From Candidatus Yanofskybacteria bacterium CG10_big_fil_rev_8_21_14_0_10_36_16 (lineage in GTDB: Bacteria > Patescibacteria > Paceibacteria > 2-02-FULL-40-12 > IGHO2-01-FULL-4-A): 64,000 nucleotides of DNA. The stretch covers positions 448-64,447 of the forward strand of contig PCXQ01000001.1 of NCBI GenBank assembly GCA_002794035.1. The letters run 5' to 3'. Made by a program: the position numbers and the translations under genes. The notes under the pieces were generated by a model. That model ran no database searches and was not told the origin of the DNA. It saw nothing but the letters and a program-made list of their open reading frames with translations. This document shows, piece by piece, positions 43,842 through 52,510 of this stretch (the stretch's first letter is position 1; every line of letters starts with the position of its first letter).

Positions 43842-46091
43842 TTATATACTAATCTCAATTATTTTCATTGTATCGTTACCGAAAATATCTACGACCTTTA
43901 TGGCAATTTTACGTCTGCCTTTTGGTAATTCTTTATAAGCGGTTATAAACTCAAGGTTTCTGTCCTTTTTGGTTCTAAATGATTGCCATTCGTTTTCAAA
44001 AATGTAATCGCCGGTCCATTGTTCTTCAATTTCTTCCTTTTCGTTTTTTATAGCCACAACTTCTTTTTTGCTTTCAAAGTTAAAGTCAACGGACCAGTAA
44101 TCAATCCAATCACTCCATTTTTCAGTCAAAACATCCCTTGTAACTACACCCTCTTTGTCTTTTGAGATTTTAATAATTTTACCATTTTCTACTACAAGCT
44201 TTTTGCTGCCGTTTTTGAGGCTTTCTTCTACCTCTTTAATTGAATCTTGATTATAAAAAACTGAAAAATCAGTTAACTCAATGGCCAATGAGTTCTTTTT
44301 TATATGAGGCTTAACTTCAATGTAAGATACGTCGTGAAAAACAACTTGGTTTTTTTCTACAGCCCGTTTGTCAAATACATCTCGTGGAATATATTTAAGG
44401 GCCAAATCAACACCTTGATTTTTGGCATCTTCTTGTATTCTCGGAAATAATCCCATTTCAAACTCAAAAGCCAATATGTCTACTTTAGTTATTTTCTTTT
44501 CAACTGCTTCTTTAATTACTTCTTCAACAAATAACCGAGTAACTGGCAAGTTAATTGGGCCAACAGATACTAATCTTGCAGATTTTTTACCGAAAAAGGT
44601 TTTGAAATTATTAATTGGTTCTGCTTTGTATGCTGACAGGATTAAAGAAACAAAATCTTTTTCTTTCTGTGCGATTTGTTTTTGCTTTTGCTCGTCCCGA
44701 AGATTGGGGTTTATACCAACGTAATGCTGCCTTTCATATTTACCAAGATTTAATACTTCAAATGCCCGATAATCTTTCCCAGTCTTTTTAAGTTCTCGTT
44801 GCACTCCAATCATTCTCTTGCGTGTTGTGTGAATTGAGAACTTACCCAAGTCAGAACCAATCCATTTGCGGCTTAGTTTTTCAGCTGCAGCAAGGGTGGT
44901 ACCAGAACCGACAAAGAAGTCGGCAACAAGATCGTCCTCGTTTGAAGAGGCCTTTATTATGCGCTCAAGTAAGGACTCTGGTTTTTGGGTTGGATAATTA
45001 TTACGTTCTTTAGCCATTGGATTAACTGGATTTATATCTAGCCAAATATCTTCAGAAACATTTCCTTTAGTATCTTCGTAAAACCTTTTTACATATGGTA
45101 ACCCACTTTCAGAAAAAACAATAAGTCCCCGTTTCATTCCTTCATCTATTCTTTCTTGAGACCATATCCAGTGTTTGCCTGCCGGTGGATACAGCAACTT
45201 TTCACCGAATTTTTTTGCTTCACCTTGTCCCTTTTGAGTAAAATCAGCCAAAGAATATCTTTTTCCCGTTTGCTCATCGGTGTACCTGTAATGAGTTTTT
45301 AATAATTTTTCCGATTTCGGTAAAAATTGAGTATTAAAAATAGTCTTCTCTTTATCTTTTGAATAAAAGAAGACTGTATCATGTACGTTTGGATAAGTTT
45401 TTGACTGTGGCTTAGCCGATGTCAGTTTTTGCCAAATAATTTCATTTTTAAAATTATTAGTTCCAAATATCTCATCTAATACCAACCTCATGTAGCTGTT
45501 AACCCTCCAATCACAATGTACATAAATACTCCCGTTTGCGGCCAACAAATCTCGCATCAGTGAAAGTCGCTCGTAAATCATAGAGATAAAACTATCTGCT
45601 CCCTTGCCCCAAGTATCCCGATATGCTAATTCCTCTAATACTGTTGGTTGTTTCTTAAACTCTTCGCCCCCAACCTCAATATCCATAGAAAAATCTGCCC
45701 CAACATCAAAAGGCGGATCAATGTAGATAAGTTTAATGCCCCCATTAGCTTCAATTTCTTCTCGTAGGGGTCCATTTTTTAAGCTTGATAGGATTAGTTT
45801 GTTGTCACCCCAAATAAGTTTATTAGTCCAGCCCTTGATTTGGCGGCCGCGCTGGTCAAAATCAAACAACACCTGCTGGCGCTTTACTTCCTTCTCACTT
45901 CTCGGCTCATCAACCTGTTCAATAACCTGAAATGGCAAGATAACATTGGTGACTTCATTTGTCTTGCCGTTCCAGACAAGCTCAACCTCTCGTTTGTCCT
46001 CAAACAAAAGAAACCGGTACTTATCGGGAAGAGGTTTACCGGCTTCAATAAACTTTATAGCATCGCGTTTTTCATTGTCAGTTAGATCCAT
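43842..46091 (-). CDS. mod: Type III DNA methyltransferase Mod subunit
   Basis: 749 aa. The beta-class order is seen: catalytic motif IV IYIDPPFDVGAD first, SAM-binding motif ADFFVGSGTTLAAAEKL later. The N-terminal N6-adenine methylase core, TRD region and a long C-terminal extension (from about 480) with VVEKNQVVFHDVSYIEVKPHI are present. It methylates one strand of a non-palindromic site and gives specificity to Res. First gene of the tight operon. Confidence 0.95.
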   Translation of the reverse strand: MDLTDNEKRDAIKFIEAGKPLPDKYRFLLFEDKREVELVWNGKTNEVTNVILPFQVIEQVDEPRSEKEVKRQQVLFDFDQRGRQIKGWTNKLIWGDNKLILSSLKNGPLREEIEANGGIKLIYIDPPFDVGADFSMDIEVGGEEFKKQPTVLEELAYRDTWGKGADSFISMIYERLSLMRDLLAANGSIYVHCDWRVNSYMRLVLDEIFGTNNFKNEIIWQKLTSAKPQSKTYPNVHDTVFFYSKDKEKTIFNTQFLPKSEKLLKTHYRYTDEQTGKRYSLADFTQKGQGEAKKFGEKLLYPPAGKHWIWSQERIDEGMKRGLIVFSESGLPYVKRFYEDTKGNVSEDIWLDINPVNPMAKERNNYPTQKPESLLERIIKASSNEDDLVADFFVGSGTTLAAAEKLSRKWIGSDLGKFSIHTTRKRMIGVQRELKKTGKDYRAFEVLNLGKYERQHYVGINPNLRDEQKQKQIAQKEKDFVSLILSAYKAEPINNFKTFFGKKSARLVSVGPINLPVTRLFVEEVIKEAVEKKITKVDILAFEFEMGLFPRIQEDAKNQGVDLALKYIPRDVFDKRAVEKNQVVFHDVSYIEVKPHIKKNSLAIELTDFSVFYNQDSIKEVEESLKNGSKKLVVENGKIIKISKDKEGVVTRDVLTEKWSDWIDYWSVDFNFESKKEVVAIKNEKEEIEEQWTGDYIFENEWQSFRTKKDRNLEFITAYKELPKGRRKIAIKVVDIFGNDTMKIIEISI

Positions 46092-46179
46092 GGGCCATAG
46101 TAAGATAACTTTTACTTAAAGGGTATCACTTTTGTGCTGTTTTTTAAAGGTCTGAAAAAGAGCGTTGAGGGCGTTGACA

Positions 46180-46593
46180 CTAAACGAGAAATTGAGCGAC
46201 AAACCAGATGCCGGCAGTAATTAAAAACCATATCAACTGATTGGCTTCCCTAAAATCTCCGGAGCGGTAGTAGCGGCCAACTTGGGTTACGGTAAATATC
46301 GCGGCAGTCATCGGGATAAAGTTAAATGGAATATCAAATCTAAAGGACACGAGATAATATACGATTATTAAAGCTACCGCTTCGGAAAAACCCGAAAAGC
46401 GTGATTTTAAAATATCGCTATGTTTATCTAACAACCCTTTGAATGGGGCATAAATGAACATAGCAATAATTGGACTAATGGCTGCGATATAAAACAATGA
46501 GAATAAGGCCCATAAGAATGGCAAAAATATAAAAGAAGAAATAATAACTATACCCCATAGCAGTAAACTAATTTTTGATTTTATTACATCCAT
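46180..46593 (-). CDS. Small membrane protein upstream of the Type III operon
   Basis: 137 aa from the ATG at 46593 (MDVIKSKISLLLWGIVIISS); the frame extends upstream through a hairpin-rich region and is less likely coding there. About four to five spans. No family recognised. It is 88 bases before mod on the same strand; whether it belongs to the operon is unsure. Confidence 0.55.
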   Translation of the reverse strand: MDVIKSKISLLLWGIVIISSFIFLPFLWALFSLFYIAAISPIIAMFIYAPFKGLLDKHSDILKSRFSGFSEAVALIIVYYLVSFRFDIPFNFIPMTAAIFTVTQVGRYYRSGDFREANQLIWFLITAGIWFVAQFLV

Positions 46594-46627
46594 AAAATTA
46601 CAAAACCCGCCGCTAGGCGATGGATTT

Positions 46628-46652
46628 CTCCACCTGTTACCCTTTCGGGTAA
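46628..46652. repeat. Small hairpin in the element's divergent centre
   Basis: GTTACCC-tttc-GGGTAAC, perfect arms, upstream of the small membrane protein gene. Confidence 0.6.
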
Positions 46653-46653
46653 C

Positions 46654-46705
46654 AACCACTGCTGGTGCTCCTAAACGACGGGTTTAGTACCCAGCAGTGG
46701 TTTTT
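46654..46705. repeat. Large two-part hairpin at the element's centre
   Basis: The outer arms AACCACTGCTGG (46654-46665) and CCAGCAGTGGTT (46691-46702) and inner arms CTAAAC/GTTTAG form a long stem, followed by Ts on the + strand. It lies where the two halves of the element diverge. Either a terminator or an origin-like structure. Confidence 0.6.
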
Positions 46706-46713
46706 ACGTCATA

Positions 46714-46736
46714 CCTCAAATGTTGACATTTTGAGG
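46714..46736. promoter_or_regulatory. Palindromic operator-like site
   Basis: CCTCAAATGT-tg-ACATTTTGAGG (arms differ by one inserted base), about 85 bases before the winged-helix gene; a candidate autoregulatory or replication-protein site. Confidence 0.4.
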
Positions 46737-46820
46737 GTTAGGCAATTTTTAGTTGTTAGACCAATATTATCACAAAACCTTGAAAATCTCCATAATTTTC
46801 GTTTTACTTAAATTAATACT

Positions 46821-47576
46821 ATGGCCTTAATTAACGACAAACAATTTAAACAATTTTTAGAACTCCTAATAAATAAGGTTGAATTAAGAAACGATATTCA
46901 TTTGGGAATACAATACCGTGAATTAATCCAAATATTTTTAGATGATAACGCTATCAAAGATTATTTGCGCTATTCTGAAAATAAGAAGTTGTTAAAATTA
47001 ATAGGCATATCTAAATATAAAGAAAAGGAAGATCCTTACCCTGATGATTATTATATAAACGAGATAACGCCTAACAATGATTTTATAGGCCCGAAAAGAT
47101 ATTATGCCGTAAAGAGGTATATACGGTATAATTTCTACCCAAAGGACAACTTTATACTTGATGTGTCTGATAAAAAAATTAAAGGTTTTTATAAGCAGTA
47201 TCAAAAAGAAGGTCCGGGGCAAGACCCAAAACGGCTAATTTCCAAAAATAAAAGTGCTTATTTTTATAAATCAAAACAAATAGTTTTTGACAGTGAAGAA
47301 ACTGACTACTTCAGAGTATTTGATGTCCTTTACGAAAATAGTGGGCAAGACAACTTTTTGTCATATGAAAATATAGATAAAGAAATGGTCCGAAGGGGCT
47401 CGCCAAAACTTATAGATGATCAACAAAAAATTAAACGTATTCATAATGCAGTTAAGAACTTATTTTTATATTCTCGTTGCGGAAGTGAAAAGCTAAAAAA
47501 TACTACGCCCAATAAAACTGAACTAATAAAAAAGGTTAGAGGGAGAGGGTGTGTTTTCAATAACCCTCTAATTTAA
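46821..47576 (+). CDS. Element protein with C-terminal winged-helix domain
   Basis: 251 aa. The N-terminal half (MALINDKQFKQFLELLINKV...) is not recognised. The C-terminal part, from VFDVLYENSGQDNFLSYENIDKEM to KIKRIHNAVKNLF and LIKKVRGRGCVF, resembles the response-regulator type winged helix (OmpR-like), which ends in the same VRGxGYxF pattern. It could be a replication initiator or regulator of the element. It has its own terminator downstream. Confidence 0.6.
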   Translation: MALINDKQFKQFLELLINKVELRNDIHLGIQYRELIQIFLDDNAIKDYLRYSENKKLLKLIGISKYKEKEDPYPDDYYINEITPNNDFIGPKRYYAVKRYIRYNFYPKDNFILDVSDKKIKGFYKQYQKEGPGQDPKRLISKNKSAYFYKSKQIVFDSEETDYFRVFDVLYENSGQDNFLSYENIDKEMVRRGSPKLIDDQQKIKRIHNAVKNLFLYSRCGSEKLKNTTPNKTELIKKVRGRGCVFNNPLI

Positions 47577-47600
47577 TAAGTTATCTCTCAATTTCTTGTG

Positions 47601-47628
47601 GACAGCCAAATATCGGCTGTCTTTTTTT
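47601..47628 (+). terminator. Terminator of the winged-helix gene
   Basis: GACAGCC-aaatatc-GGCTGTC followed by seven Ts. Confidence 0.9.
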
Positions 47629-47707
47629 CTTTTTTTACTTGGTTTTAGCGGCCAAAGAGATAAACGGAGAAATTAAAAGATATTAAATATTGATTCAAAA
47701 TTAAATT

Positions 47708-48334
47708 ATGCAACCAATAATTAAAACTTTTACTGAACCGGATTGGGATTATCTGTTTTGGACTTGGGATTTAGAAAAACAATGGCAGGAGTCATTGCCA
47801 AGGCCAACTGAACGAGAGTTGTTAGGTATTTTCCCGGAAGCAAAAAAGATATTGCCGGCATTATTAAGGGACTGGCAACAAAGAAAAAGTGAATTAACCA
47901 AAGAACTGGCTCGGAAATTAAAAATAGTAAAACTTGGCGCGGATAGCGACAGCGAAAGATTTTTCTGGACTGAATGGCTGAAAACAAAATATTTAGGAGA
48001 AATTACTGAAATCGTTAATGACATTAAAAAGTTCAAGAGAATGATGGCTATATCAAACAACCGGGGCCGAGCCTTACGAAGCGAAGAGTCATTGCAAAAG
48101 GCTTTAGCTGTGCCAATAGCATCGGCTATCCGAATTAAACTAAGAAAATTGGGTAATAAACTTGTTGGGCTGTGTCCCCTACATAACGAGAGTAACCCAT
48201 CATTTTATATCTATACCGATACTAATTCCTTTTATTGCTACGGATGTGGCAAGGGTGGAAATGTAATCAACTTGGTTAGATTTCTACACGATTACACATT
48301 CCCAGAAGCAATAAAGTATTTAACTAATTTATAA
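47708..48334 (+). CDS. CHC2 zinc-finger primase-type protein
   Basis: 208 aa. The C-terminal 55 residues are the DnaG-type zinc finger: LRKLGNKLVGLCPLHNESNPSF, then FYCYGCGKGGNVINLV and FPEAIKYL (C-x2-H...C-x2-C). The N-terminal 150 residues are helical and not recognised. The Toprim catalytic domain is missing, so this is a primase-associated fragment, probably acting with the ATPase encoded next. Confidence 0.8.
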   Translation: MQPIIKTFTEPDWDYLFWTWDLEKQWQESLPRPTERELLGIFPEAKKILPALLRDWQQRKSELTKELARKLKIVKLGADSDSERFFWTEWLKTKYLGEITEIVNDIKKFKRMMAISNNRGRALRSEESLQKALAVPIASAIRIKLRKLGNKLVGLCPLHNESNPSFYIYTDTNSFYCYGCGKGGNVINLVRFLHDYTFPEAIKYLTNL

Positions 48335-48417
48335 CTTTTGTTTCTTGTTCGGGCTCTTGGCAAAGGCCATAGTAAGCTCCGGCCAGGAGCTCAAACAAGA
48401 AACGCGGAGCTTACTTT

Positions 48418-49962
48418 ATGTCAAACAACCAAAACAATGAAAAACAAAATAAGGAAGGGCGGAAACCACAAGCAACCAAAATCGTAGAATTGGTCAGTGA
48501 AAGCAACATAACCCTATTCCATAACGAGTTAAAACAGCCCTATGCCTATATTGAAATAAATAACCATAGCGAAATATGGCCCTGTGAAAGCAGGCAATTT
48601 AAGGACTGGCTGGGACACATATTTTGGAATAACGAAGGAAAATCTGCCTATCCTAATGCGATAAACGGTGCGCTATCAACATTAAGAGCCAAGGCGCTTT
48701 ACGAAGGACAGAAGTATAAACTAAACAACCGAGTAGCAATCAAAGACGGTGCAATTTGGTATGACCTTTCTAACAATAACTGGGAAGCGGTCCGTATAAG
48801 CAAAAATGGATGGCGAATCATAGGCAACCCTCCTATCATATTTCAGCGCTTTTCTCATCAGCAAGAACAATTAACCCCGGTACCAGAAGGAAATATAAAG
48901 GATGTCTTATCGCTAATCAATGTAAAAAAAGAACACCAACTGCTTTTATTGGTTTACTTAGTATCCTGTTTTATTCCGGACTTTCCCCATCCGATATTGG
49001 TGGTTCACGGGCCTCAAGGCTCATCAAAATCAATGCTATCCAAAGTTCTTAAAAGCTTAGTTGATCCATCTGTATTAGAAACTTGCGACTTCCCTGCAAG
49101 TAAAGCGGAACTGGCTCAAATACTATCCCACCATCACTATGTTGTCTTTGATAATCTCTCGTACCTATCAGATTCAAATTCCGACATTCTATGCCGTGCT
49201 GTTACCGGAGGAGGATTTTCAAAACGGGAACTCTACACGAACGACGAAGACGTAATACACCTATTTAAGCGTTGCATAAACCTCAACGGCATAAATCCGG
49301 TGGCAACAAAACCAGACCTGCTAGAACGAAGCATATTACTGGAATTAGAAAGGATACCCAATGAAAAAAGGAAAAAAGAGACAGATATTTTGCAGCAATT
49401 TGAAACCAAGAGACCAGAAATATTAGGGGCAATCCTAAACACAGTTGCCAAAGCAATGGAGATTAAAGAATCAATAAAAGTAACTGGATTGCCGCGGATG
49501 GCGGATTTTACAGAGTGGGGTTGCGCTATCGCTGAAGCAATAGGACATCCAAAAGAAGAGTTTTTATCTTCTTATTTTGAAAACATAAAGTCGCAAAATG
49601 ACCAGGTTATTTATGATAGCCCTGTTTGCAGTACTCTTTTGAGCTTAATGAAGGAGCGAGAGCAATGGAATGGAACAGCAACGCAACTTTTATCTGAGTT
49701 AATTGAAGAGGCGGAAAGGTTAAATATCAACACAAAAGAAAAAGGCTGGCCCAAATCAGCAGCGTCATTAAGCGGTAAATTAAATAACTATAAAACCAAT
49801 CTTGAAGAAGCCGGTATAAAAATAAATCGTTTTGATGAAAACAGGCAAAGACAATTATCTATCAGCAATGATTCTGCTATTGAGAGCCAGGCCGGCAACG
49901 GATTAGCCGAAGAAGACGATAGAGACGCTGCAACGCTCTCAACGCTCTTTCCCGAGCATTAA
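48418..49962 (+). CDS. Element replication ATPase (DUF927/SF3-like)
   Basis: 514 aa. The ATPase core has Walker A in VVHGPQGSSKSMLSKVL (about 195-210), Walker B near HHYVVFDNLSYL, and a sensor-like RCINLNGINPVATKPDLLERS, in the manner of phage and plasmid primase-helicases. The N-terminal domain (ITLFHNELKQPYAYIEINNHSEIWP) is typical of proteins that partner CHC2 primases. The C-terminal tail is helical and polar. Likely the element's replicative helicase. Confidence 0.78.
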   Translation: MSNNQNNEKQNKEGRKPQATKIVELVSESNITLFHNELKQPYAYIEINNHSEIWPCESRQFKDWLGHIFWNNEGKSAYPNAINGALSTLRAKALYEGQKYKLNNRVAIKDGAIWYDLSNNNWEAVRISKNGWRIIGNPPIIFQRFSHQQEQLTPVPEGNIKDVLSLINVKKEHQLLLLVYLVSCFIPDFPHPILVVHGPQGSSKSMLSKVLKSLVDPSVLETCDFPASKAELAQILSHHHYVVFDNLSYLSDSNSDILCRAVTGGGFSKRELYTNDEDVIHLFKRCINLNGINPVATKPDLLERSILLELERIPNEKRKKETDILQQFETKRPEILGAILNTVAKAMEIKESIKVTGLPRMADFTEWGCAIAEAIGHPKEEFLSSYFENIKSQNDQVIYDSPVCSTLLSLMKEREQWNGTATQLLSELIEEAERLNINTKEKGWPKSAASLSGKLNNYKTNLEEAGIKINRFDENRQRQLSISNDSAIESQAGNGLAEEDDRDAATLSTLFPEH

Positions 49963-49994
49963 TAAAACAAGGGGTACTACCCATAACTTAAGTT

Positions 49995-50366
49995 ATGCAG
50001 TGTAAATACATAAAAAATAATAAAAAACAGTGCGGAGCAAACGCAATGCTCAAAAACAGTTATTGCTTTTATCATAATCCGGATGTCAAAAAAGCAGATA
50101 AAAAAGAGGCTCAATCAAGAGGTGGTAAGGGCAATAAAAGTAGAGTTAGTGAAACTCTTCCGCCAATAACTTTCAAGAAGTCCCGAAACGTCGTCGGATT
50201 GCTTGAGGAAACTATTAATTTGGTTAGGGCAGGAAAAATGGAAATACGAGTTGCTAACTGCATAGGATACTTGTCGGGCCACATCATCAAGGCAATTGAG
50301 GTTTCAGAGCTTACGCAACGCCTACAGGAAGTTGAGAAAAAAATAGAAATAAAATGGCAGGAATAA
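49995..50366 (+). CDS. Small zinc-binding element protein (123 aa)
   Basis: The N-terminal MQCKYIKNNKKQCGANAM and NSYCFYHNPDV give a C-x(n)-C-x(n)-C-x-x-x-H motif, seen in small proteins near integrases. The C-terminal part (NVVGLLEETINLVRAGKM...) is helical. It overlaps the next gene by 13 bases. Function unknown; possibly DNA binding. Confidence 0.65.
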   Translation: MQCKYIKNNKKQCGANAMLKNSYCFYHNPDVKKADKKEAQSRGGKGNKSRVSETLPPITFKKSRNVVGLLEETINLVRAGKMEIRVANCIGYLSGHIIKAIEVSELTQRLQEVEKKIEIKWQE

Positions 50367-50644
50367 CTTTATCTACAATAAAAAGATTAGAGAAAAAAGC
50401 CGAAGAATTAAGGGCGGCAAATCCAATAGTGGACCGGGTCATAACTGTTCCTTGGCCTTTAGAGATTTATAGCGAAGAGGGAGAAAGATTTATCCAAGAG
50501 GAAATTGAGCGGCGAAATCAAATTAGGAAAGAATCCGGTATTTATTCCGAAGGTCCTTTCTACGTGATTATGCCGGGTAGAATGCCTCAATGGGTGGCCG
50601 AAGAAGAATGGAGGAAACAAGAAGAGGCAGAGAAACTTAAATAA
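50354..50644 (+). CDS. Small hypothetical protein (96 aa)
   Basis: MAGITLSTIKRLEKKAEELR at the start, highly charged, ends RKQEEAEKLK. It overlaps the upstream gene, so is probably translationally coupled. No family recognised. Confidence 0.55.
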   Translation: MAGITLSTIKRLEKKAEELRAANPIVDRVITVPWPLEIYSEEGERFIQEEIERRNQIRKESGIYSEGPFYVIMPGRMPQWVAEEEWRKQEEAEKLK

Positions 50645-50659
50645 TTTCCAATTTTAAGT

Positions 50660-50665
50660 TATAAT
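50660..50665 (+). promoter_or_regulatory. -10 box upstream of the pseudoknot
   Basis: A perfect TATAAT; the -35 region is weak (TTAAAT at 17-base spacing). Transcription would begin near 50672, exactly where the first pseudoknot stem starts. Confidence 0.5.
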
Positions 50666-50671
50666 GAGTAA

Positions 50672-50767
50672 ACTACACAAAAACCCAAATAGTAGTCAAG
50701 ACCTTGAACATAACGAGGGGCAACGAGGGTTTTTGTGTAGTAACAAAACTTCTTGTCGTTGCCCCTC
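50672..50767 (+). ncRNA. H-type pseudoknot RNA / recombinase leader
   Basis: Stem 1 pairs 50672-50686 (with CTACACAAAAACCC) to 50727-50741; all 15 pairs are perfect. Stem 2 pairs 50715-50726 (GAGGGGCAACGA) to 50756-50767 (TCGTTGCCCCTC), all 12 perfect. The 5' arm of stem 2 lies in the loop of stem 1 and touches its 3' arm without a gap, so the stems would stack. It lies 100 bases before the recombinase start. A 74-codon frame (50664-50888) crosses it, but its ATG overlaps the -10 box. Leader, small RNA or DNA site cannot be told apart from sequence alone. Confidence 0.6.
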
Positions 50768-50866
50768 TTTGTGCTATAAGGCGTCCTCTGTTTTAGATCC
50801 CAAGTCATTAGAACAAGCATATTTTAGAATTTTTGACTGGGTTTTAGAAAACAAGGACAGTAAATT

Positions 50867-52510
50867 ATGGAAAAAACAAAAAGATTAGCTGCTCTATATG
50901 GTAGAGTAAGCACATCAAACCAAGAGGACCAGAAAACAATTGAGAACCAAGTTGATGCTCTTAATGAGTTAGCGAACAAAAATGATTTTACCATTGTTCA
51001 AGAATATAAAGATGATGGTTGGTCCGGAGATATTTTAGCCAGACCGGCCCTTGATCAGCTAAGGCAAGATGCAAAAAGTAAAATATGGGATACTTTGTTA
51101 ATTTACGATCCGGATAGGTTGGCCCGAAGATACTCATACCAGGAGTTGATTATGGACGAGTTAAAAGAGGCCGGGGTTGAAGTGATATTTATTACTGTAT
51201 CTGCACCAAAAAATCCTGAAGATAAGATTTTGCATGGAGTTCGGGGGTTATTTGCAGAATATGAGAGGGTACGGATTACAGAACGTTTTCGTTTAGGAAA
51301 GCTCCGCAAGGTAAAAAACGGCCATGTATTAACAACGGAAGCCCCTTATGGCTATAACTACATAAGAGGAGACAGAGAAAGGCAAATACACGGTTATTAT
51401 AAAATTAACCCCGAGGAAGCAGAGGTTGTAAAAAAGATTTTTCAGTGGATTGGGGATGAAAAACTAAATATCAGAGCTGTTGTAAGAAAATTAAAAGAAG
51501 TAGGAATTAAACCAAGAAAAGCCAAAAGAGGTGTTTGGGCTACGAGCACAATATCAACAATGCTAAAAAACGGGGCTTATATTGGAGAGGCACATTGGGG
51601 TAGTTCGTATGCAGTAGTACCCGAAAATCCAATCAAAAAAGAGAAGTATAAAAAAATGAAAAAAAGTAGCCGGAGAATAAAACCGAAAGAAGATTGGATA
51701 GCATCTAAAATACCTGTACCTGCCATAATAACCAAGGAGCTGTTTGCAAAGGTACAAAAACAACTAAAAACAAATTCCTCTCTATGTCCAAGAAATAAAA
51801 AATATACATATCTACTAGGCGGCAAAATACATTGTGTATGCGGTAAAACCAGAAGTGGAGTAGGCCCACAGCGCGGTAAGCATCTATACTATCGCTGTAA
51901 TGACAGGATTTATAGCTTTCCTATACCTCCTACCTGTAAAGAACAAGCCATCAATGCAAGGATAGCTGATGAATTAGTTTGGAATAAAATAGCAAATCTT
52001 ATGAGTTCACCGGAATTGTTAAAAAACCAAGCAGAAAAATGGTCTGATTCTCGCAAGGTGGGGGCAAGATCTCATATTGGCGATATAGAAACAACAGAAA
52101 AGGAAATATTAAAGTTAAAAGCACAGGAGGATCGCTATAATAAAGCATATGGTGCCGGGGTGTTTGATATAAACCAATTAAAAGAGTATGTTGCTCCGGT
52201 AAGAGAACGAATAGAATTGTTAAAATCCCAAATAGTCAAAATCAAACAGGAAGAAAACCAGTCGCAAGACAATGCCCTCCCCTCGCTAGATGAAATCCGG
52301 TCATTTACGAAAGTAACAAGAAATGCTTTATTTAACTTGAATTTTGAAATGAAAAGAGCCACAATTTTAAATGTTATAGATAAAATTATCGGTACACAAA
52401 AACAATTGAAGGTGTATGGTCAAGTGCCGATAACACAAAATTATGTCACATACAAAACTAGCTATCGGTATAGTCGGGTTGCCCAATGTTGGAAAATCAA
52501 CATTATTTAA
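50867..52510 (+). CDS. Large serine recombinase (integrase)
   Basis: 547 aa. The catalytic resolvase domain begins LAALYGRVSTSNQ (nucleophile S15) and contains IYDPDRLARRY and GLFAEYERVRITERFRLGK. The recombinase domain follows (VKKIFQWIGDEKLNIRAVVRKL, NGAYIGEAHWG), then a zinc ribbon (IHCVCGKTRSG, YYRCNDR, PPTCKEQ) and a coiled coil at about 400-460. The expected end is near VYGQVPI; the last 23 or so codons overlap the start of ychF in another frame. It would catalyse integration and excision of the element. Confidence 0.93.
   Translation: MEKTKRLAALYGRVSTSNQEDQKTIENQVDALNELANKNDFTIVQEYKDDGWSGDILARPALDQLRQDAKSKIWDTLLIYDPDRLARRYSYQELIMDELKEAGVEVIFITVSAPKNPEDKILHGVRGLFAEYERVRITERFRLGKLRKVKNGHVLTTEAPYGYNYIRGDRERQIHGYYKINPEEAEVVKKIFQWIGDEKLNIRAVVRKLKEVGIKPRKAKRGVWATSTISTMLKNGAYIGEAHWGSSYAVVPENPIKKEKYKKMKKSSRRIKPKEDWIASKIPVPAIITKELFAKVQKQLKTNSSLCPRNKKYTYLLGGKIHCVCGKTRSGVGPQRGKHLYYRCNDRIYSFPIPPTCKEQAINARIADELVWNKIANLMSSPELLKNQAEKWSDSRKVGARSHIGDIETTEKEILKLKAQEDRYNKAYGAGVFDINQLKEYVAPVRERIELLKSQIVKIKQEENQSQDNALPSLDEIRSFTKVTRNALFNLNFEMKRATILNVIDKIIGTQKQLKVYGQVPITQNYVTYKTSYRYSRVAQCWKINII

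Larger units (their letters stand above)
34600..52510. mobile_element. Integrative element with serine recombinase, replication genes and defence operon
   Basis: The right end is set by the recombinase reading into ychF; the left end is unresolved and is placed here by gene content (first non-core gene at 34618). Content: recombinase, CHC2 primase fragment, replication ATPase, winged-helix protein and small proteins on the + strand; an eight-gene restriction/defence operon on the - strand. No capsid, portal or conjugation genes were seen, so it looks like a plasmid-like integrative element rather than a prophage. Extent is an inference. Confidence 0.6.

Noticed and set aside
50664..50888. 74-codon frame before the recombinase
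   Set aside because: Its ATG overlaps the TATAAT box and the first half is the pseudoknot; the second half looks somewhat coding but lacks its own start.
34618..52443. Prophage interpretation of the element
   Set aside because: No capsid, terminase, portal or tail genes were recognised; replication and recombinase genes alone do not make a phage.
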